NCBI RefSeq assembly: GCF_016097555.1
Contig: NC_054712.1
Location: 45,994,233-46,058,232 of the forward strand
Direction of reading: 5' to 3'
Origin: Gigantopelta aegis
Taxonomy: Eukaryota > Mollusca > Gastropoda > Neomphalida > Peltospiridae
DNA: 64,000 bases
How positions within the stretch are numbered: the first letter of the stretch is position 1; every line of letters begins with the position of its first letter. Position numbers and translations under genes: made by a program. Below, piece by piece: positions 10,601 to 20,109 of this stretch. Under the pieces are notes generated by a model. It did no database searches and was not told where the DNA came from. It was given only the letters and a program-made list of their open reading frames with translations.

Positions 10601-13155
10601 TCCAGGACCATCCACAGTGCTGACAACTTGAAAGAAATCCACCTTGTACCACAAGCACGTTTTTGGTTTCAGAGAGCCCTCTTCAAATTCAAATGTATCT
10701 TTGACTAAATTGTGCAAAGTTTTCAGTTCCTGTAGTTTTTTGGGAGATTTATGGTAAAGGTAATACAACCTCAGCAGCATATTGTCCACCTTTTGAAATA
10801 CGGTAGTATTTAAGGCATCTTTCAGGGCCAATTCTAATTTGTGAGCCACACACCATGTATATATTAGCCATGGTGCTTTTTGTTCCAGAAGTGCTTTTAC
10901 TCCACTTTTATTACCACTGTTGACTGATGCACCATCAGCACCAAAACCAATAAGCTTTGAATAAAGTTCACTTGGCATGATACCCAGTGAGTGAAAACTC
11001 TCCTCAATTGCACCAAGTATTCCAGGTGCATCTCCCTTTTTGACATCTTTTAGGTAAAGAAATGAAAGCTTCACTTCAATTTCATCATTTTTAGAATAAG
11101 GATCAAAATACAGTACATATACAACTTCCTTTTCTGTAACAGACTTGTCTGTGCTCCCATCTGTTAAAACACTATAGAATTTGGCTTTTGAAAGATCATC
11201 ATGCAGCTTTGATGCTATAAAACTGTCCATGAATGTCCACAAATTCTGCACATTGTTTACGGTTAGTGTAAGCTTGATCACCTATATCTACACCATGGTA
11301 AGTTTCCAGTTTAATCAAATCTTCATACAGAGAATGGGAGCTCTTTTTTGGCAATAAAATATGCTATTTCAAATTTTTTTATTTGTTGAAGTTCTTGTAC
11401 TTTAGTCATACTACAAAAGCTGTCACCAAGCGTTTGTTGTTGGGGGTCTGGTTCAAATACATTGTGAAGATGTTCAACACATTCACCCCTAGCGTTCATG
11501 TCCTTGACGTAAAGTTTGTATGCATGTTTATGGTAGTTTGTTGAAGAATGGTCTCTAGCATTTGATAAGCGCATGTTTGTAGACCCTCTTATCCAAACGT
11601 CAGTGAAATCTCTACTACACCGTATCTCTTTCTCAAACTGTGTGCAGACGACACACCTCATTGCGGTCACCTCACCTTTAGAATTTGTTTCGTGTTTTAA
11701 CCAAACGGATGCATTAGTTTTTACCAAGTCGTCATTTATCCATTTTTGCAACGTTGTTGATCGTAGAGTTCTAACCTGCTTCTTTGTAATGCTGGTAATT
11801 TGTGGGGATGAATCTGATGTTTCGCTACCGACATTAGTATCACACGTACTACTACTTGTACTTGCTACACTTGTAGTTTTATCAAAAAAAGATGTTATCT
11901 TTTTCGACATTCTAAATTCTTTACCTTTACGGACACCACGTGATATCCGTTGTGCATGCACGGGCGATGACGTCACTATATTCTCGGTTTCACGTTTTAT
12001 TGTTATTATTTTTAAATATATATTGACCCGTATAAAGTATAAGACGTGTTCTGTTGATTTGTTATTTTATGTTATTTACTGACATAATTAACTTCGCTCG
12101 GGGGGGGGGGGGGCAAAAATTTTGTGCTGTCGGCTATTCGGGTCACTCGGAACACATTTGCCGATTAACGATTTTCTGATCGGACCCGCGTTCCGTATAA
12201 GCAGCGTAAGTGCAGCAGACATATTTCGCGAGACGCGATTTCTGCCAATTCGTCAAGGAAATAAAAGTTATAAATTTTTTAGTAGTACGTTTGGGTGTTT
12301 TCTTCCTTGTATTTAAATATGTTTGCGTGCAGATCTATTCGTTGTGCATAGTTGAGCAGAAATGCGTAGCGTTCACAGTGGGTTTTTTGGTGTGCAATGC
12401 GGCCCCGCTCTATTAATAGACACCAGCTGTAGTAATCGGTTGAGGTGTCTCTTCCCCCAAAATAATATTAATAATGACCGATGTGTGACCGTTCCGTTTT
12501 AGAGGTACAATAACATTCCATTAAATAATTATAATCGGAATCAATTAATTGTCAGTTAATTTTAAAGGTAAACTTTAGTGCTAAAAGACGCTTATAATTA
12601 TCACGCCGTTTGTGTCAACCATTGAACCAATGATTCGCCGAGGTGAGGTCATTAGGCGTGTCTATTAATAGACAAAAACAATTTGTGTGTTGTTTTTTCT
12701 CGTGGAAAACGTAAATGCCTTCTCGTTTGTATTTAGTTACCATAAAAACTAATGTAAGCTTCGTGCACGTGCACACTAGTCGGAAAATATTCAAAATATG
12801 CCTCTCTTTTTTTTCTCAAAATATAGAGAAATCGGCTAAGACAAAATAAAAATAGCAGTTTTTGTGCCGGACAAGATGACCGCTAATATTAAAAACGCGA
12901 CTGTCAAATCGTGACAAATCACAAATACGTACCGGACAATGACCGTGACCGGACACTTATTTCCAGGCTTGTAGTGACAAAACAATGTTCCCTGATGGGA
13001 ATGTTTATAATTTAAATTGACCAAATAACATTAATTTAATTCAATAATTAATTGGTTAATTAATTCAGACATTGGCTTCATTATTATACATATATAAAAG
13101 CATTTTCTTTTTTCAGGGTCGGAATGTTCTTGGAATAAATTCTCGGAAAAGATGA
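1543..13155 (+). CDS. COQ9: COQ9, ubiquinone biosynthesis protein (3' six exons; 5' end outside window)
   Basis: COQ9 is a mitochondrial lipid-binding protein with a TetR-like fold that presents coenzyme Q intermediates to the hydroxylase COQ7. I recognise it from ordered blocks in consecutive exons: VAHGMFPRGGVELIEYF, FIRSAVEKRLRMITPYIDQW, MDDIWFYAGDDSVDFKWYT, NTWTFLDRRLDD, and the C-terminal GRNVLGINSRKR followed by TGA. Exons are 1543-1693, 3637-3718, 5210-5314, 6116-6271, 7744-7797 and 13117-13155. All introns are GT-AG and the phases join without a break, giving about 194 residues here against 318 for the human protein, so the transit peptide and N-terminal exons lie upstream of the window. 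The last exon codes for only 12 residues and follows a 5.3-kb intron that holds an antisense hAT element. Repeats crowd three splice sites. Identification is by remembered similarity, not a search. Confidence 0.93.
2173..2297. mobile_element. small MITE (CAGGGG...TTCAC family)
   Basis: Imperfect inverted ends, CAGGGGACTCATTCAC on the left and GTGAATTAGGCCCCAG on the right. Related copies are at 30073-30171 and 35092-35145, the last much shorter. Confidence 0.5.
3375..3468. repeat. foldback hairpin
   Basis: Two arms of about 40 bp (starting ATGGAAAATACCAACC and ending TTGATATTTTCCAT) are inverted copies around a short GC-richer loop. The surrounding 2480-3370 stretch has related CTCG-rich short repeats but no coding signal. 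Confidence 0.6.
3637..3718 (+). CDS. COQ9: COQ9 exon
   Basis: One leading base completes the previous lysine codon; 27 codons follow, including RSAVEKRLRMITPYIDQWPQ. Acceptor TTTTTTCAG, donor GTTTGT. Confidence 0.92.
3775..4036 (-). repeat. SINE, tail type B
   Basis: Reverse orientation: the B tail (ACTAGAGCATATTGATTTATTATTCATCGGC) comes first, then a diverged core, then a tRNA-like head GAGCTAGACCC. It starts about 55 bp after the COQ9 exon ending at 3718. Confidence 0.75.
4085..4336 (+). repeat. 5'-truncated SINE, tail type A
   Basis: Begins at GGCCCATTGGGCTATT, so it lacks the tRNA head; the core and the A tail ending GTTAAATAAAACCCTTCC are intact. Confidence 0.85.
4452..4855. repeat. 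minisatellite, about 80 bp x 5
   Basis: Five successive units carry GGATGTTTAATTGTAT, AAAGTCTGAAATCTTGTCA and GTTGTTGTGTAACGAGTGCG. The last unit runs into the upstream target-site copy of the next SINE. Confidence 0.9.
4872..5196 (+). repeat. full-length SINE (type A) inserted in a COQ9 splice acceptor
   Basis: tRNA-like head (GATGTAGCCCAGTGG, GGGATCGATCCCC), shared core, A tail ending TTAAATAAAACATTTCCTT. The 12-bp direct repeat CCTTTCTCTCCA flanks it at 4856-4867 and 5197-5208; the right copy is the working polypyrimidine tract and acceptor of the COQ9 exon at 5210. Confidence 0.9.
5210..5314 (+). CDS. COQ9: COQ9 exon with SINE-abutted acceptor
   Basis: Thirty-five codons in phase 0, ending LMDDIWFYAGDDSVD; donor GTGAGT. 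The polypyrimidine tract TTCCTTCCTTTCTCTCCAG lies directly after the 3' tail of a SINE and is one copy of its target-site duplication. Confidence 0.93.
5404..5734. mobile_element. MITE, CAGGGCTTGACC family
   Basis: Left end CCAGGTCTTGACCGTAAG, right end CTAAGGCCAAGCCCTG, with 'gtagcc' motifs inside both halves. The same family surrounds the Tc1-like element at 39931-41971. Confidence 0.55.
5773..5955 (-). repeat. diverged SINE fragment, tail type B
   Basis: TTGTTTAACAACACTACAAGGGCA and ATTGGATGTCGAACATTT match the B tail in reverse; the core is decayed and the head is missing. Confidence 0.65.
6116..6271 (+). CDS. COQ9: COQ9 exon with repeated donor
   Basis: Fifty-two codons in phase 0, from FKWYTKRVSLAGVY to LDDLTQLASTLRN. 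The donor AAC|GTATGC and the last ~20 exon bases form the first unit of a roughly 60-bp minisatellite that fills the start of the intron. Confidence 0.92.
6245..7012. repeat. 60-bp minisatellite containing repeated COQ9 donor
   Basis: About 12-13 units of CTCAGAAACGTATGCATG, ACTTGATCATCTACATGATAA and ACACGTGTCAAATCAA. The first unit is the 3' end of the COQ9 exon plus its donor, so every unit carries a copy of exon end and GTATGC or ATGTATGC. Confidence 0.93.
7086..7640. repeat. (TCCG)n followed by a 136-bp tandem repeat
   Basis: A short TCCG run at 7086-7109 is followed by about 3.6 units of roughly 136 bp; AGGAACAACTTGGGAT recurs near 7179, 7313, 7449 and 7585. Confidence 0.85.
7744..7797 (+). 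CDS. COQ9: COQ9 exon
   Basis: Eighteen codons in phase 0, VTQCGDVVGEGLNGIFIM, matching the helix before the COQ9 C-terminus. Acceptor TATTTTTCAG, donor GTACGA. Confidence 0.88.
8205..8434 (-). repeat. SINE with a different tRNA-like head
   Basis: Reverse strand: B-type tail and core as in other copies, but the head reads (reverse complement) TTGGTAGAGCGCTCATCTGA then GTTGTAGGATCGAATC, a better canonical A and B box than the GATCGATCC head. Confidence 0.75.
8438..8757. repeat. 58-bp minisatellite, about 6 units
   Basis: Units contain CGTCACTGTAACCAGTTTAAG, ATTTGAGCAGTAGATTTACC and GTAATTTTAAC. It starts at the head end of the adjacent SINE. Confidence 0.9.
9049..12971 (-). mobile_element. 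hAT DNA transposon with degenerate transposase
   Basis: Ends CAGGCCTGGAAATAA on the left and (as reverse complement) CAAGCCTGGAAATAA on the right are terminal inverted repeats. The 5-bp direct repeat TAGTG lies exactly outside both (9044-9048 and 12972-12976), as for hAT groups with 5-bp target duplications. The 3.9-kb element sits antisense in the last COQ9 intron. Its subterminal parts contain repeated CCTGTCA or CCGGACA motifs, a poly-G run near 12101, and no second gene. Confidence 0.85.
9440..11976 (-). pseudogene. hAT transposase (ZNF862-like), frameshifted
   Basis: Four reading-frame blocks run in order on the minus strand: 11976-11323, 11281-10598, 10626-10186 and 10183-9440. The first has a TTF-type zinc finger (CVVC, then HSSTNYHKH). 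The second has the RNase H-like core (LTDGSTDKS, FGADGASVNSG, CVAHKLELAL). The third continues RWISFKLSALWMVLDKYG. The fourth holds the C-terminal hAT dimerisation region (ELLFSVPVCNAKLERMFSRL) and an acidic serine-rich tail. At least four frame changes separate the blocks, one between the first two passing through a short third frame (YEDLIKLETYHGVDIGDQ). Transposition would need trans-acting enzyme. Family assignment rests on these motifs. Confidence 0.88.
13117..13155 (+). CDS. COQ9: COQ9 terminal exon
   Basis: After TTCTTTTTTCAG, twelve codons GRNVLGINSRKR and a TGA. The ending resembles the human COQ9 C-terminus (NLTGLNQRR). It is easy to miss because it lies beyond a complete hAT insertion. 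Confidence 0.85.
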   Translation, partial: GRNVLGINSRKR

Positions 13156-14032
13156 TAGAGCACGACGTGTAACATGTGGTATGTCCATACTGGACATTAA
13201 CAGAGATTTACTAATTTGCATAACAGTAACAGTCAGCTTGTGATGTTTTTAGTGGACTGTGACAGTCAGCTGGTTATGTTGAACATGCTAATATTTTGAC
13301 CCCATCCTGACCTATCACATTTGTTTAACATTAAGAGTAAAAATCGGGCTAGTGAGTATTTTATGCATTCAGATTGGAAATTGTGTCTTTAAAATAGGAA
13401 ATTAAAAAATGACATAGCTTTGGGGGAATGGTGTCAGATATCCAACCAGGCAAGCGATAGAAAACTGTACATAGTAATATTTTGTTATTACATTTTGGTG
13501 AAAACGTCATCTTCACAGTTATATATACACACCCCCCCCCCAAAAAAAAAAAAAAAAGAGAAGAAGATTACAATAATGTTTGTATTGTATTGTATTGTAC
13601 AATTTACATCAGCTGAGATGAAAAAATATGTACTGAACATTTTTAATGACTCATTCTTAATAAACAATATGTGTCTTGTTATTGGAAGTTTGGTGGTATA
13701 ATCAAATATTAACATTCACTATTGATCAAGCCATTAAAATGTGTGTTTCCAGGAATATGTTGAAAAAACTTGATTATATAGGTTGTTTTTGTTTGTTTGG
13801 GTTGTGTGTTGTTTTTTTTTGGGGGGGGGGGGGGGGGGTGAGGGTGTGGGGTGATAAATTACATTGACCCATATATGCCCAGCTTTCAACTACATATTAA
13901 TAGAAAATTGAAGAATTATATAAGACATCAAAAATGAAAGAAATAAGGATTTGGCCCCTTTTCTAAGTACTGTTGGGTTCCTGGAAATACACTTTTAAGG
14001 CCTAATTATCACCAATCCTGTTGATACAGTGG
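13156..14032. other. COQ9 3' flank, no further gene seen
   Basis: AT-rich, with C, A and G homopolymer runs (near 13530 and 13812). Apart from the candidate poly(A) signal I see no feature. Confidence 0.6.
13659..13664 (+). terminator. candidate COQ9 poly(A) signal
   Basis: First good AATAAA downstream of the COQ9 stop, about 500 bp into the presumed 3' UTR. No transcript evidence. Confidence 0.35.
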
Positions 14033-14370
14033 TTAAGGTAGTACCAAACCAAATACCTTCCAGCTGGGTGAAAGATTGAGGTGCACCCAACTTTTGATAC
14101 AGAAGTAGCCTTGTGCTTGAAACATGTATGGGGTACCTGTAAAAAAAAAAAAAAAAAAAAAACATTGTGTGAAACTAGGGTAGTCATAGATAGAAATGAG
14201 CATCTTGACACACCCCCCCCCCCCAATGTTTTCTGATTCACTTTTAGGGTGAGGGTGGTAGTATTTATATCTGTGGCGTTTATGTTGATTGATACGCTGC
14301 AGGTAGGAGTTCTAGCCACATATGTTACTATTGTCGTCTATGGGATTTGATTTGGTAGTATACACCCGTA
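14033..14370. mobile_element. TTAA-flanked MITE (GTATACTACC family)
   Basis: Left TTAAGGTAGTACCAAACCAAAT, right ATTTGATTTGGTAGTATACACCC. Reverse-oriented copies at 43088-43526 and 47717-48174. TTAA at the ends suggests piggyBac-type mobilisation. Confidence 0.7.
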
Positions 14371-14540
14371 AGTCTTAACTCATGAGGCTCATAGGTACTG
14401 GGTTCACCTCCTGGTACTGGCACCAATCCAGAGTGAGTTCGAGTCTCTCACTGACAGTGACAACTACCATTAACACATGGCCAGGACAGACAGCCCAGAT
14501 TGCTGGAAATGATGACAAAACTGAATGTTAAAATGAATGA

Positions 14541-14893
14541 ATGAAGGAAGGAAATGTTTTATTTAATGACGCACTCAACACATTTTATTTATGGTTATAT
14601 GGCGTCGGACATATGGTTAAGGACCATACAGATATTGAGAGAGGAAACCCGCTGTCGCCACTTCATGGGCTACTCTTTTTCATTTAGCAGCAAGGGATCT
14701 TTTATATGCACCATCCCACAGACAAGATAGTACATATCACGGCCTTTGGTACACCAGTTGTGGAACACTGGCTGAAACGAGAAACGAGAAATACAGGGGC
14801 GTCCGAACCCCCCTAGTCTATGCCCCTGAAATAGCCCAATCGGTCCACTGACTGGAATCGATCCTAGATCGATCGCGCATCAGGCGAGCGCTG
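14541..14893 (-). repeat. SINE, tail type A, carrying a 35-bp insert
   Basis: Reverse copy running from the tail AAATGTTTTATTTAATGACGCACTC to the head near GATCGCGCATCAGG. At 14794-14828 it is interrupted by a tiny inverted-repeat insert. Confidence 0.85.
14794..14828. mobile_element. 35-bp inverted-repeat insert with 5-bp target duplication
   Basis: CAGGGGC at one end and GCCCCTG at the other; AAATA is repeated immediately outside (14789-14793 and 14829-14833). Removing the insert and one AAATA restores the usual SINE sequence GAGAAATAGCCC. Confidence 0.75.
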
Positions 14894-15056
14894 GTTAAAA
14901 TGAATGATGTATGCCTGGAAATCACATGCAATTAAGCACCTCCCCGTTTTAACCACGTGGCTTACACTTCACAAGTTATTGTGACCGTTCGTGAATACAA
15001 AACACAATAATATATGTTGTATATATTCAGAGGATATTAATAATAAAAAAGAAGCC

Positions 15057-15238
15057 TGTTTTGTTTAACAACACTACTAGAGCACTTTGATAATTAATTA
15101 TCAGCAATTTGATGTGAAACATTTGGTAATTTTGACAGTCTTAGGGAGGAAACACGATACAGTTCCATCAGTAGCAATTGGCCCACCGACGGGGATCGAT
15201 CCCAGACCCACCATGCATCAGGCGAGTGCTCCCATCTT
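15057..15238 (-). repeat. internally deleted SINE, tail type B
   Basis: Reverse B tail (TTTGTTTAACAACACTACTAGAGCA) joins directly to the head (CCACCGACGGGGATCGATCCC); most of the core is missing. Confidence 0.75.
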
Positions 15239-15975
15239 GACGCAATAAAGAACTTAAACTTGAACATGAACTCATCTGGACAGTGTCACAGTGATAATAT
15301 GAGTCTAGGCTCACGCCAGCCGATCGCCAATTCGCCATGGGCCAATTGAAATACCAGCTGGCGAACAAAATAATTCCCGTTTCGCCAAACTAGCGAAATC
15401 GAAATCTGATATTTGGGGATAAAGATACTTAAGTCGGTGTTTCTACAGACCCGACCGTGGTGACTTTTTGTCAAATCACCTTTTTGTCGATTTTATTTTT
15501 CACGCACACGGTCATGTTTACAATGAGTTAGGTCTGTCACTGAATATAGTCCTGACATCTTATTAATTAAAGACCATTTCTGTGGACTTTAACACAATTT
15601 CCAGAAACAGGTGTGCCACGATAATCAAGTTTAATTTTCATAACGTCTGTGTACATTCAGTTTCTTACACTCCCGTTGGTGAGAACACTATGCGTTATTT
15701 TTGATGGCACATGGGTTGTTTACACACGTACATGTGTCAACGAGTTCAAGGCATACGACTGGCTGCTCCTAGGTGATGACCAGGTCACCAGTGCCATGCA
15801 CCCAATGAAAAACAACACGGTGGAAATAGATTACACTGTGACGTATTATTAAACCTGACAATCATGTGTTTGTGACGCGTAAGTTAGTTACAAGTGCAAC
15901 GGCTATAAATAACTTTTAGTCGAAATAGATGTTAAAAGTTGCTTAAAACCTGGTTTTTGAGGATATGTAAGAAAT
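15239..15975. other. no recognised feature
   Basis: Only short ORFs without recognisable similarity; several GCGAA/TTCGC words near 15310-15400 hint at an old repeat. Confidence 0.4.
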
Positions 15976-16117
15976 AGAATAATACATGAGTGTCCGTTAG
16001 ATACCATTTATCTCACAACTCGTTTGAAAACGTATCAAACTTGTTTTCACTTGTTAGATACATGTTAAAACAACTCATAAGATAAATGATATCTAACGGC
16101 CACTCATGTAGTATTCT
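15976..16117. repeat. foldback MITE
   Basis: Arms of 37 bp (AGAATAATACATGAGTG... and ...CACTCATGTAGTATTCT) are inverted copies with four differences, around a 68-bp loop. Confidence 0.7.
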
Positions 16118-17640
16118 TTATATACTACACTGATATGGTATCAGTATGTTGATCTATAGTCCATTCCATCAGGGAATGTCGTTTTCTTACTATTGGATTT
16201 ACTACAAGTTATTTATTTCTGAGCCGATTGTTTTCTAAATAATAGTTGTTTTGGGGTTGTTATGTTTTTTTACTTACGTTATATTAAACTGAAATTATTT
16301 TTTTAAAAACCCCAATGTTCATTGAGGCTGTGAAGGATTAGAGGTTGTTAACAAATAACAATATCTGTCAACATACGTAATGTTAGGTCAACGGTGTCAC
16401 GAAATGATGCGGATGCAGTCAAATACAATCATGTTTTCACTAACATGATGGTGTTTAATTAAACTGTGACTATACGTAATGTGTATGACAAAAGATTTTA
16501 ATTGAACCATTAGGTGTGTACAGATGACCCTGGCGTATGACTGATATTCATAGCTCTGTAAACGCCTGTAAATAAGCGGCCAGTCCAGTACAAATACAAA
16601 TACATTGTCAAACTTTTTATACTTTAAAAAAAAAAAATCTATATTTAATATAGGACAGCTGCATACAACAAATGTTCTTGGCTTAATCCAAAATTAAGCC
16701 CTATAAGCTGAATATCCATGCATGGAAACCAGATTTTGTTGTTTAATTGGGGCTCAAGTTGACCCATGGATATTCGGTTTTGGGAGTTTCACTGTATCGT
16801 GTTATGTCATGGTAGATGATTATTAAAAGAGAACAGTAACAAATATAGATATACACTGTAGCTCATTTAACAGGCACTATCTAAATTATTTCCAGGTCTC
16901 CAAACCAAATCGGACATAACCATATATGCAGGCATGCGAAGTTAGTTTAGTGTTAACTTCACAGAACACAACTTTCTTTACACTCAGACCATTCCACAAC
17001 GGCATAGAGGAACATATATAATAAATTAATTATATATGACAAGTTGATTTAAAACAATATACTAGGATATACAACAGTGAATGCATTGCTTGATTCAGCT
17101 ATTAGTTATTAACTGTCTTGAGTAACTAAGTTGTTAATTACACTAGGTAACAGAAAATCTGGATACGCCTTGTGTATCGATCAAAGTCTTATGTAACGGT
17201 AAGTTGATAATTAAAAATAAAACAGGGTTGTGGGGAAAGTAGGAGGGCAAAAAACAACATTCATCCAATATTCTTTACACCGACTTTCTGTGACCATCCC
17301 CAAATAATTAGCTTTTTCAAGCCTGAAAAATAACATTCGTAACTTTCCTTTTCCTTTTATAAACCCATTTAAATAAAGGTTTTCAGTATTAGTTTCGATC
17401 ATTCGGGCTAAACCATTTCAAATTTGGCTAAAACAAAATTGAACTTTTAGCCAAATTGGCTATTAAAAAAAAAAAAACTAGACTGAACCCAGAGAGTGGA
17501 TATCGGGTATAAAAAGGGTGCCAGATTAGCCACCATTAAAAACTATTCTTGGATAAACCAAATCATTTTACCATAACAGACTTTGCTGTGATTATTGGGA
17601 GCCAATTAAAATATTACCATATTATTGAGCATTGATATTT
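16118..17640. other. AT-rich intergenic stretch, nothing recognised
   Basis: No ORF, repeat family or RNA gene that I can support. Confidence 0.5.
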
Positions 17641-17659
17641 AATCCTTTTGCTCATGTGG

Positions 17660-17720
17660 TACTATTGCCCCCCCCCCCCCCCCCCCCCCCCCCCCACCCC
17701 CACCACCTCCGCCACTGCAT
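17660..17720. repeat. poly-C tract with a CAGTGGCGGAGG end
   Basis: A run of C, then CACCACCTCCGCCACTGC. The reverse complement begins GCAGTGGCGGAGG, resembling the CAGTGGCGTAGGAAG end near 63851, so probably one end of a G-rich MITE. Confidence 0.45.
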
Positions 17721-17944
17721 AGGCAGTATTGCCATGTTAGGTTATAAAGAGATCAAAATTATTCTGAAAGTACCGCCAAAACAATACATGTCCTCTACTG
17801 GGCCCAACACATGTTTATATCGCTTAAGTTTAAGGGTCATAACTATGTCATAAGAGGACAAATTTCCATCAAGCATTATCTGTAAAGCTACGATATTGAT
17901 AAAGCTATACAAACAATTTCAGCTCCATATCTGAGTTATACTGG

Positions 17945-17993
17945 AGTGTGTGTGTGGTGTGTGTGTGTGTGTGTGTGTGTGTGGGGGGGGGGG
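17945..17993. repeat. (TG)n plus poly-G microsatellite
   Basis: TG dinucleotide run ending in a G run. Histidine/threonine-rich ORFs over it are artefacts. Confidence 0.9.
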
Positions 17994-18189
17994 GCTGAGA
18001 AAAGAGTCTGGAAACCTATAATTCGGTCAGATGGATAGACAGGTGTAGCTGTTTGGTAGTAATGCTGATATGAATTAATGTTGTTATCCAGATTCGGGCA
18101 TTTTTGTTTATACATATCATCACCCATCTTGATCCAGCCCCAACTGGTAGGCAAAAGGAGCAAAGGTTGTGGGAGCAAGATATGGCCAC

Positions 18190-19370
18190 CATAGTAGACT
18201 GCCCTCTTTACACATTGCCTGTGGTTAGCTTGATAAAATTCGAGTTTCTTCTTGCAAACCGCTTCTTTCTGGCCTTATTCTGATCAGTGCGATACCTTGC
18301 TCAGTCAGAGCAGTATTATAATAATCTCATTAGTGAGGACACTTTTTACTGTGATGTGGCTTGAGTGTCACATTAATCAGTGCACCGGCATGCATCAGAA
18401 GGGACCTCCATATGTAGCCCATGCCACCTACGGTTCTTGGCAGGCCCCAGAAAAAGATGGTACCGTGTTGCATCATGTTAGTGCCAGAAATATAGGCTAT
18501 GAAGGGATCGCGATTTTTGCAGTTTGAAGGTAGTAGAATCTGTGGGGCAGTCAAGTAACGAAAACGTTTCCTTGTACTATTTGCTGTCCAGGGCCGTACC
18601 CTCCGGGGGGGGGGGGGGGGGTCTCACTTTTTTTTTTTTACTCCAGAAAATAGCATACGCATCTCAGGGTTTAATTTGTATAGCGTTTCATTTGTTTATA
18701 AAAAGTAGTGCTCTCCCCCACCCCCTAGGATTTTGATCATGGTACGGCCCTGCAGTCATCATCAGCTGGAAGTGTCTGTGCATCAACAATAAACAACACC
18801 CTCCCGCCCCGGAGTCGGTCACTGGCGAAGTCAGAGGCTGAATCCGGGGTGGGTGTGCCTGAACCTTAGTGGATAGGGGCACGCAAAATGAGTTGCCAGT
18901 TGCCAGATAAACAACACTGCATCATCAGTGTCAGCAGTACATATTGAAATCTCTTGTGATGACTGTGCCGTGATGTTTGCACCACATACTGGTGTCTGCC
19001 TATTGTGGTTTCATGGAGAGAGCGAGCTGATATAAAGGTTTTGATAGTACAGACATAAGACATAAACTGTTCCACGTCTGCAACACGTTGCTTTCCATCC
19101 TCAGCAAATGCATAAAAGAGATGGAAAGCCAAAAAGCATCGATCCTAGTTCTGTCAAATTCTGTTATAACGCTGGTGACCTGGATTTTTAGGAAAATGAA
19201 GTACACCTCCATCTGCTTTGAAGCATGCATTATTCTGTCCACGTGCTTGGTCAGTCTGAACAGATAGCAACACATTGTCTTTACATAGTGAAGTGGCCAT
19301 ATCTCCAATTGGTGTAGTCTTTGCAAAGAATCAGGCACATTAAAACACTGGCCTGTCATAGTGAACAGTT
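18190..19370 (-). pseudogene. possible decayed coding relic, family unknown
   Basis: Between SINEs, on the minus strand, several stretches stay open but in different frames (for example a 132-codon ORF at 19398-19000 overlapping an 88-codon ORF in another frame at 19132-18866). A MITE interrupts the stretch at 18589-18752. The composition looks more like coding than the flanks, but no motif is recognised. It could be an old transposon protein or chance. Confidence 0.2.
18589..18752. mobile_element. G-rich MITE with CAGGGCCGTACC ends
   Basis: Perfect 12-bp terminal inverted repeats CAGGGCCGTACC and GGTACGGCCCTG, with a poly-G run near the left end and a C run inside the right half. No clear target duplication. 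Confidence 0.75.
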
Positions 19371-19378
19371 TAAAGTTC

Positions 19379-19667
19379 GTTTTGTTTAACGACACCACTA
19401 AAGTACATTGATTTATTAATCATCGGCTATTGGATATCAAGCATTTAGCAAGTTTCACACAGTCTTAAGAGAAGAAACTTGCTAGATCTTTCCATTTAGT
19501 AGCAAGGGATCTTTTATATGCACCATCGCAGACAGGATAGCACATACATGTACCACGGCCTTTGACATACCAGTCGTGGTGCACTGGCTGAAATGACAAA
19601 TAGCCCAATGAGCCCATCGACGGGGATCGATCCCAAACCAACCGCCCATCAAGCATGTGTTTTACCT
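19379..19667 (-). repeat. SINE, tail type B
   Basis: Starts TTTGTTTAACGACACCACTAAAG, has the core GGGATCTTTTATATGCACC and ends with the reverse head GGGGATCGATCCCAAACC. Confidence 0.9.
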
Positions 19668-19683
19668 GTGGGGGAAAAAAAAG

Positions 19684-19999
19684 AAAAAAGAAATGTTTTA
19701 TTTAAAGACACACTCAAAACATTTTATTTACAGTTATATGGCTGACGTCAACCACACAGATCTATATTGATAGAGGAAACCCGCTGTCGCCACTTCATGG
19801 GCTACTCTTTCCGATTAGCAGCAAGGGATCTTTTATGTGCACCATCCCACAGACAGGGTAGTACATACCACAGCCTCTAATATACCAGTCATGGTGCACT
19901 GGCTGGAACGAGAAATTGCCCAATGGGCTCCACCGACGAAGATCGATCCCACACCGACCGCACATCAAACAAACATGTACCACTGAGTTACGTCTCGCC
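19684..19999 (-). repeat. SINE, tail type A
   Basis: AATGTTTTATTTAAAGACACACTC tail, core and a reverse head ending in CACTGAGTTACGTCTCGCCCC. Back to back with a type B copy. Confidence 0.9.
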
Positions 20000-20109
20000 C
20001 CAGTGAACACCGATAGACAGGAATAGGTGCTTCTTCATTTTGCATACAACTGGAGGCACATCAGTAGATTTCCATACATGGCTTTAATGTATATATATGA
20101 TACATTTAC

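Noticed and set aside
12122-12416. Short ORFs near the right end of the hAT element
   Set aside because: They overlap each other in different frames, lie in the subterminal part of the element, and show no motif.
15649-15852. 67-codon ORF (…FDGTWVVYTRTCVNEFKAYD…)
   Set aside because: No splice partners, homology or composition support found by eye.
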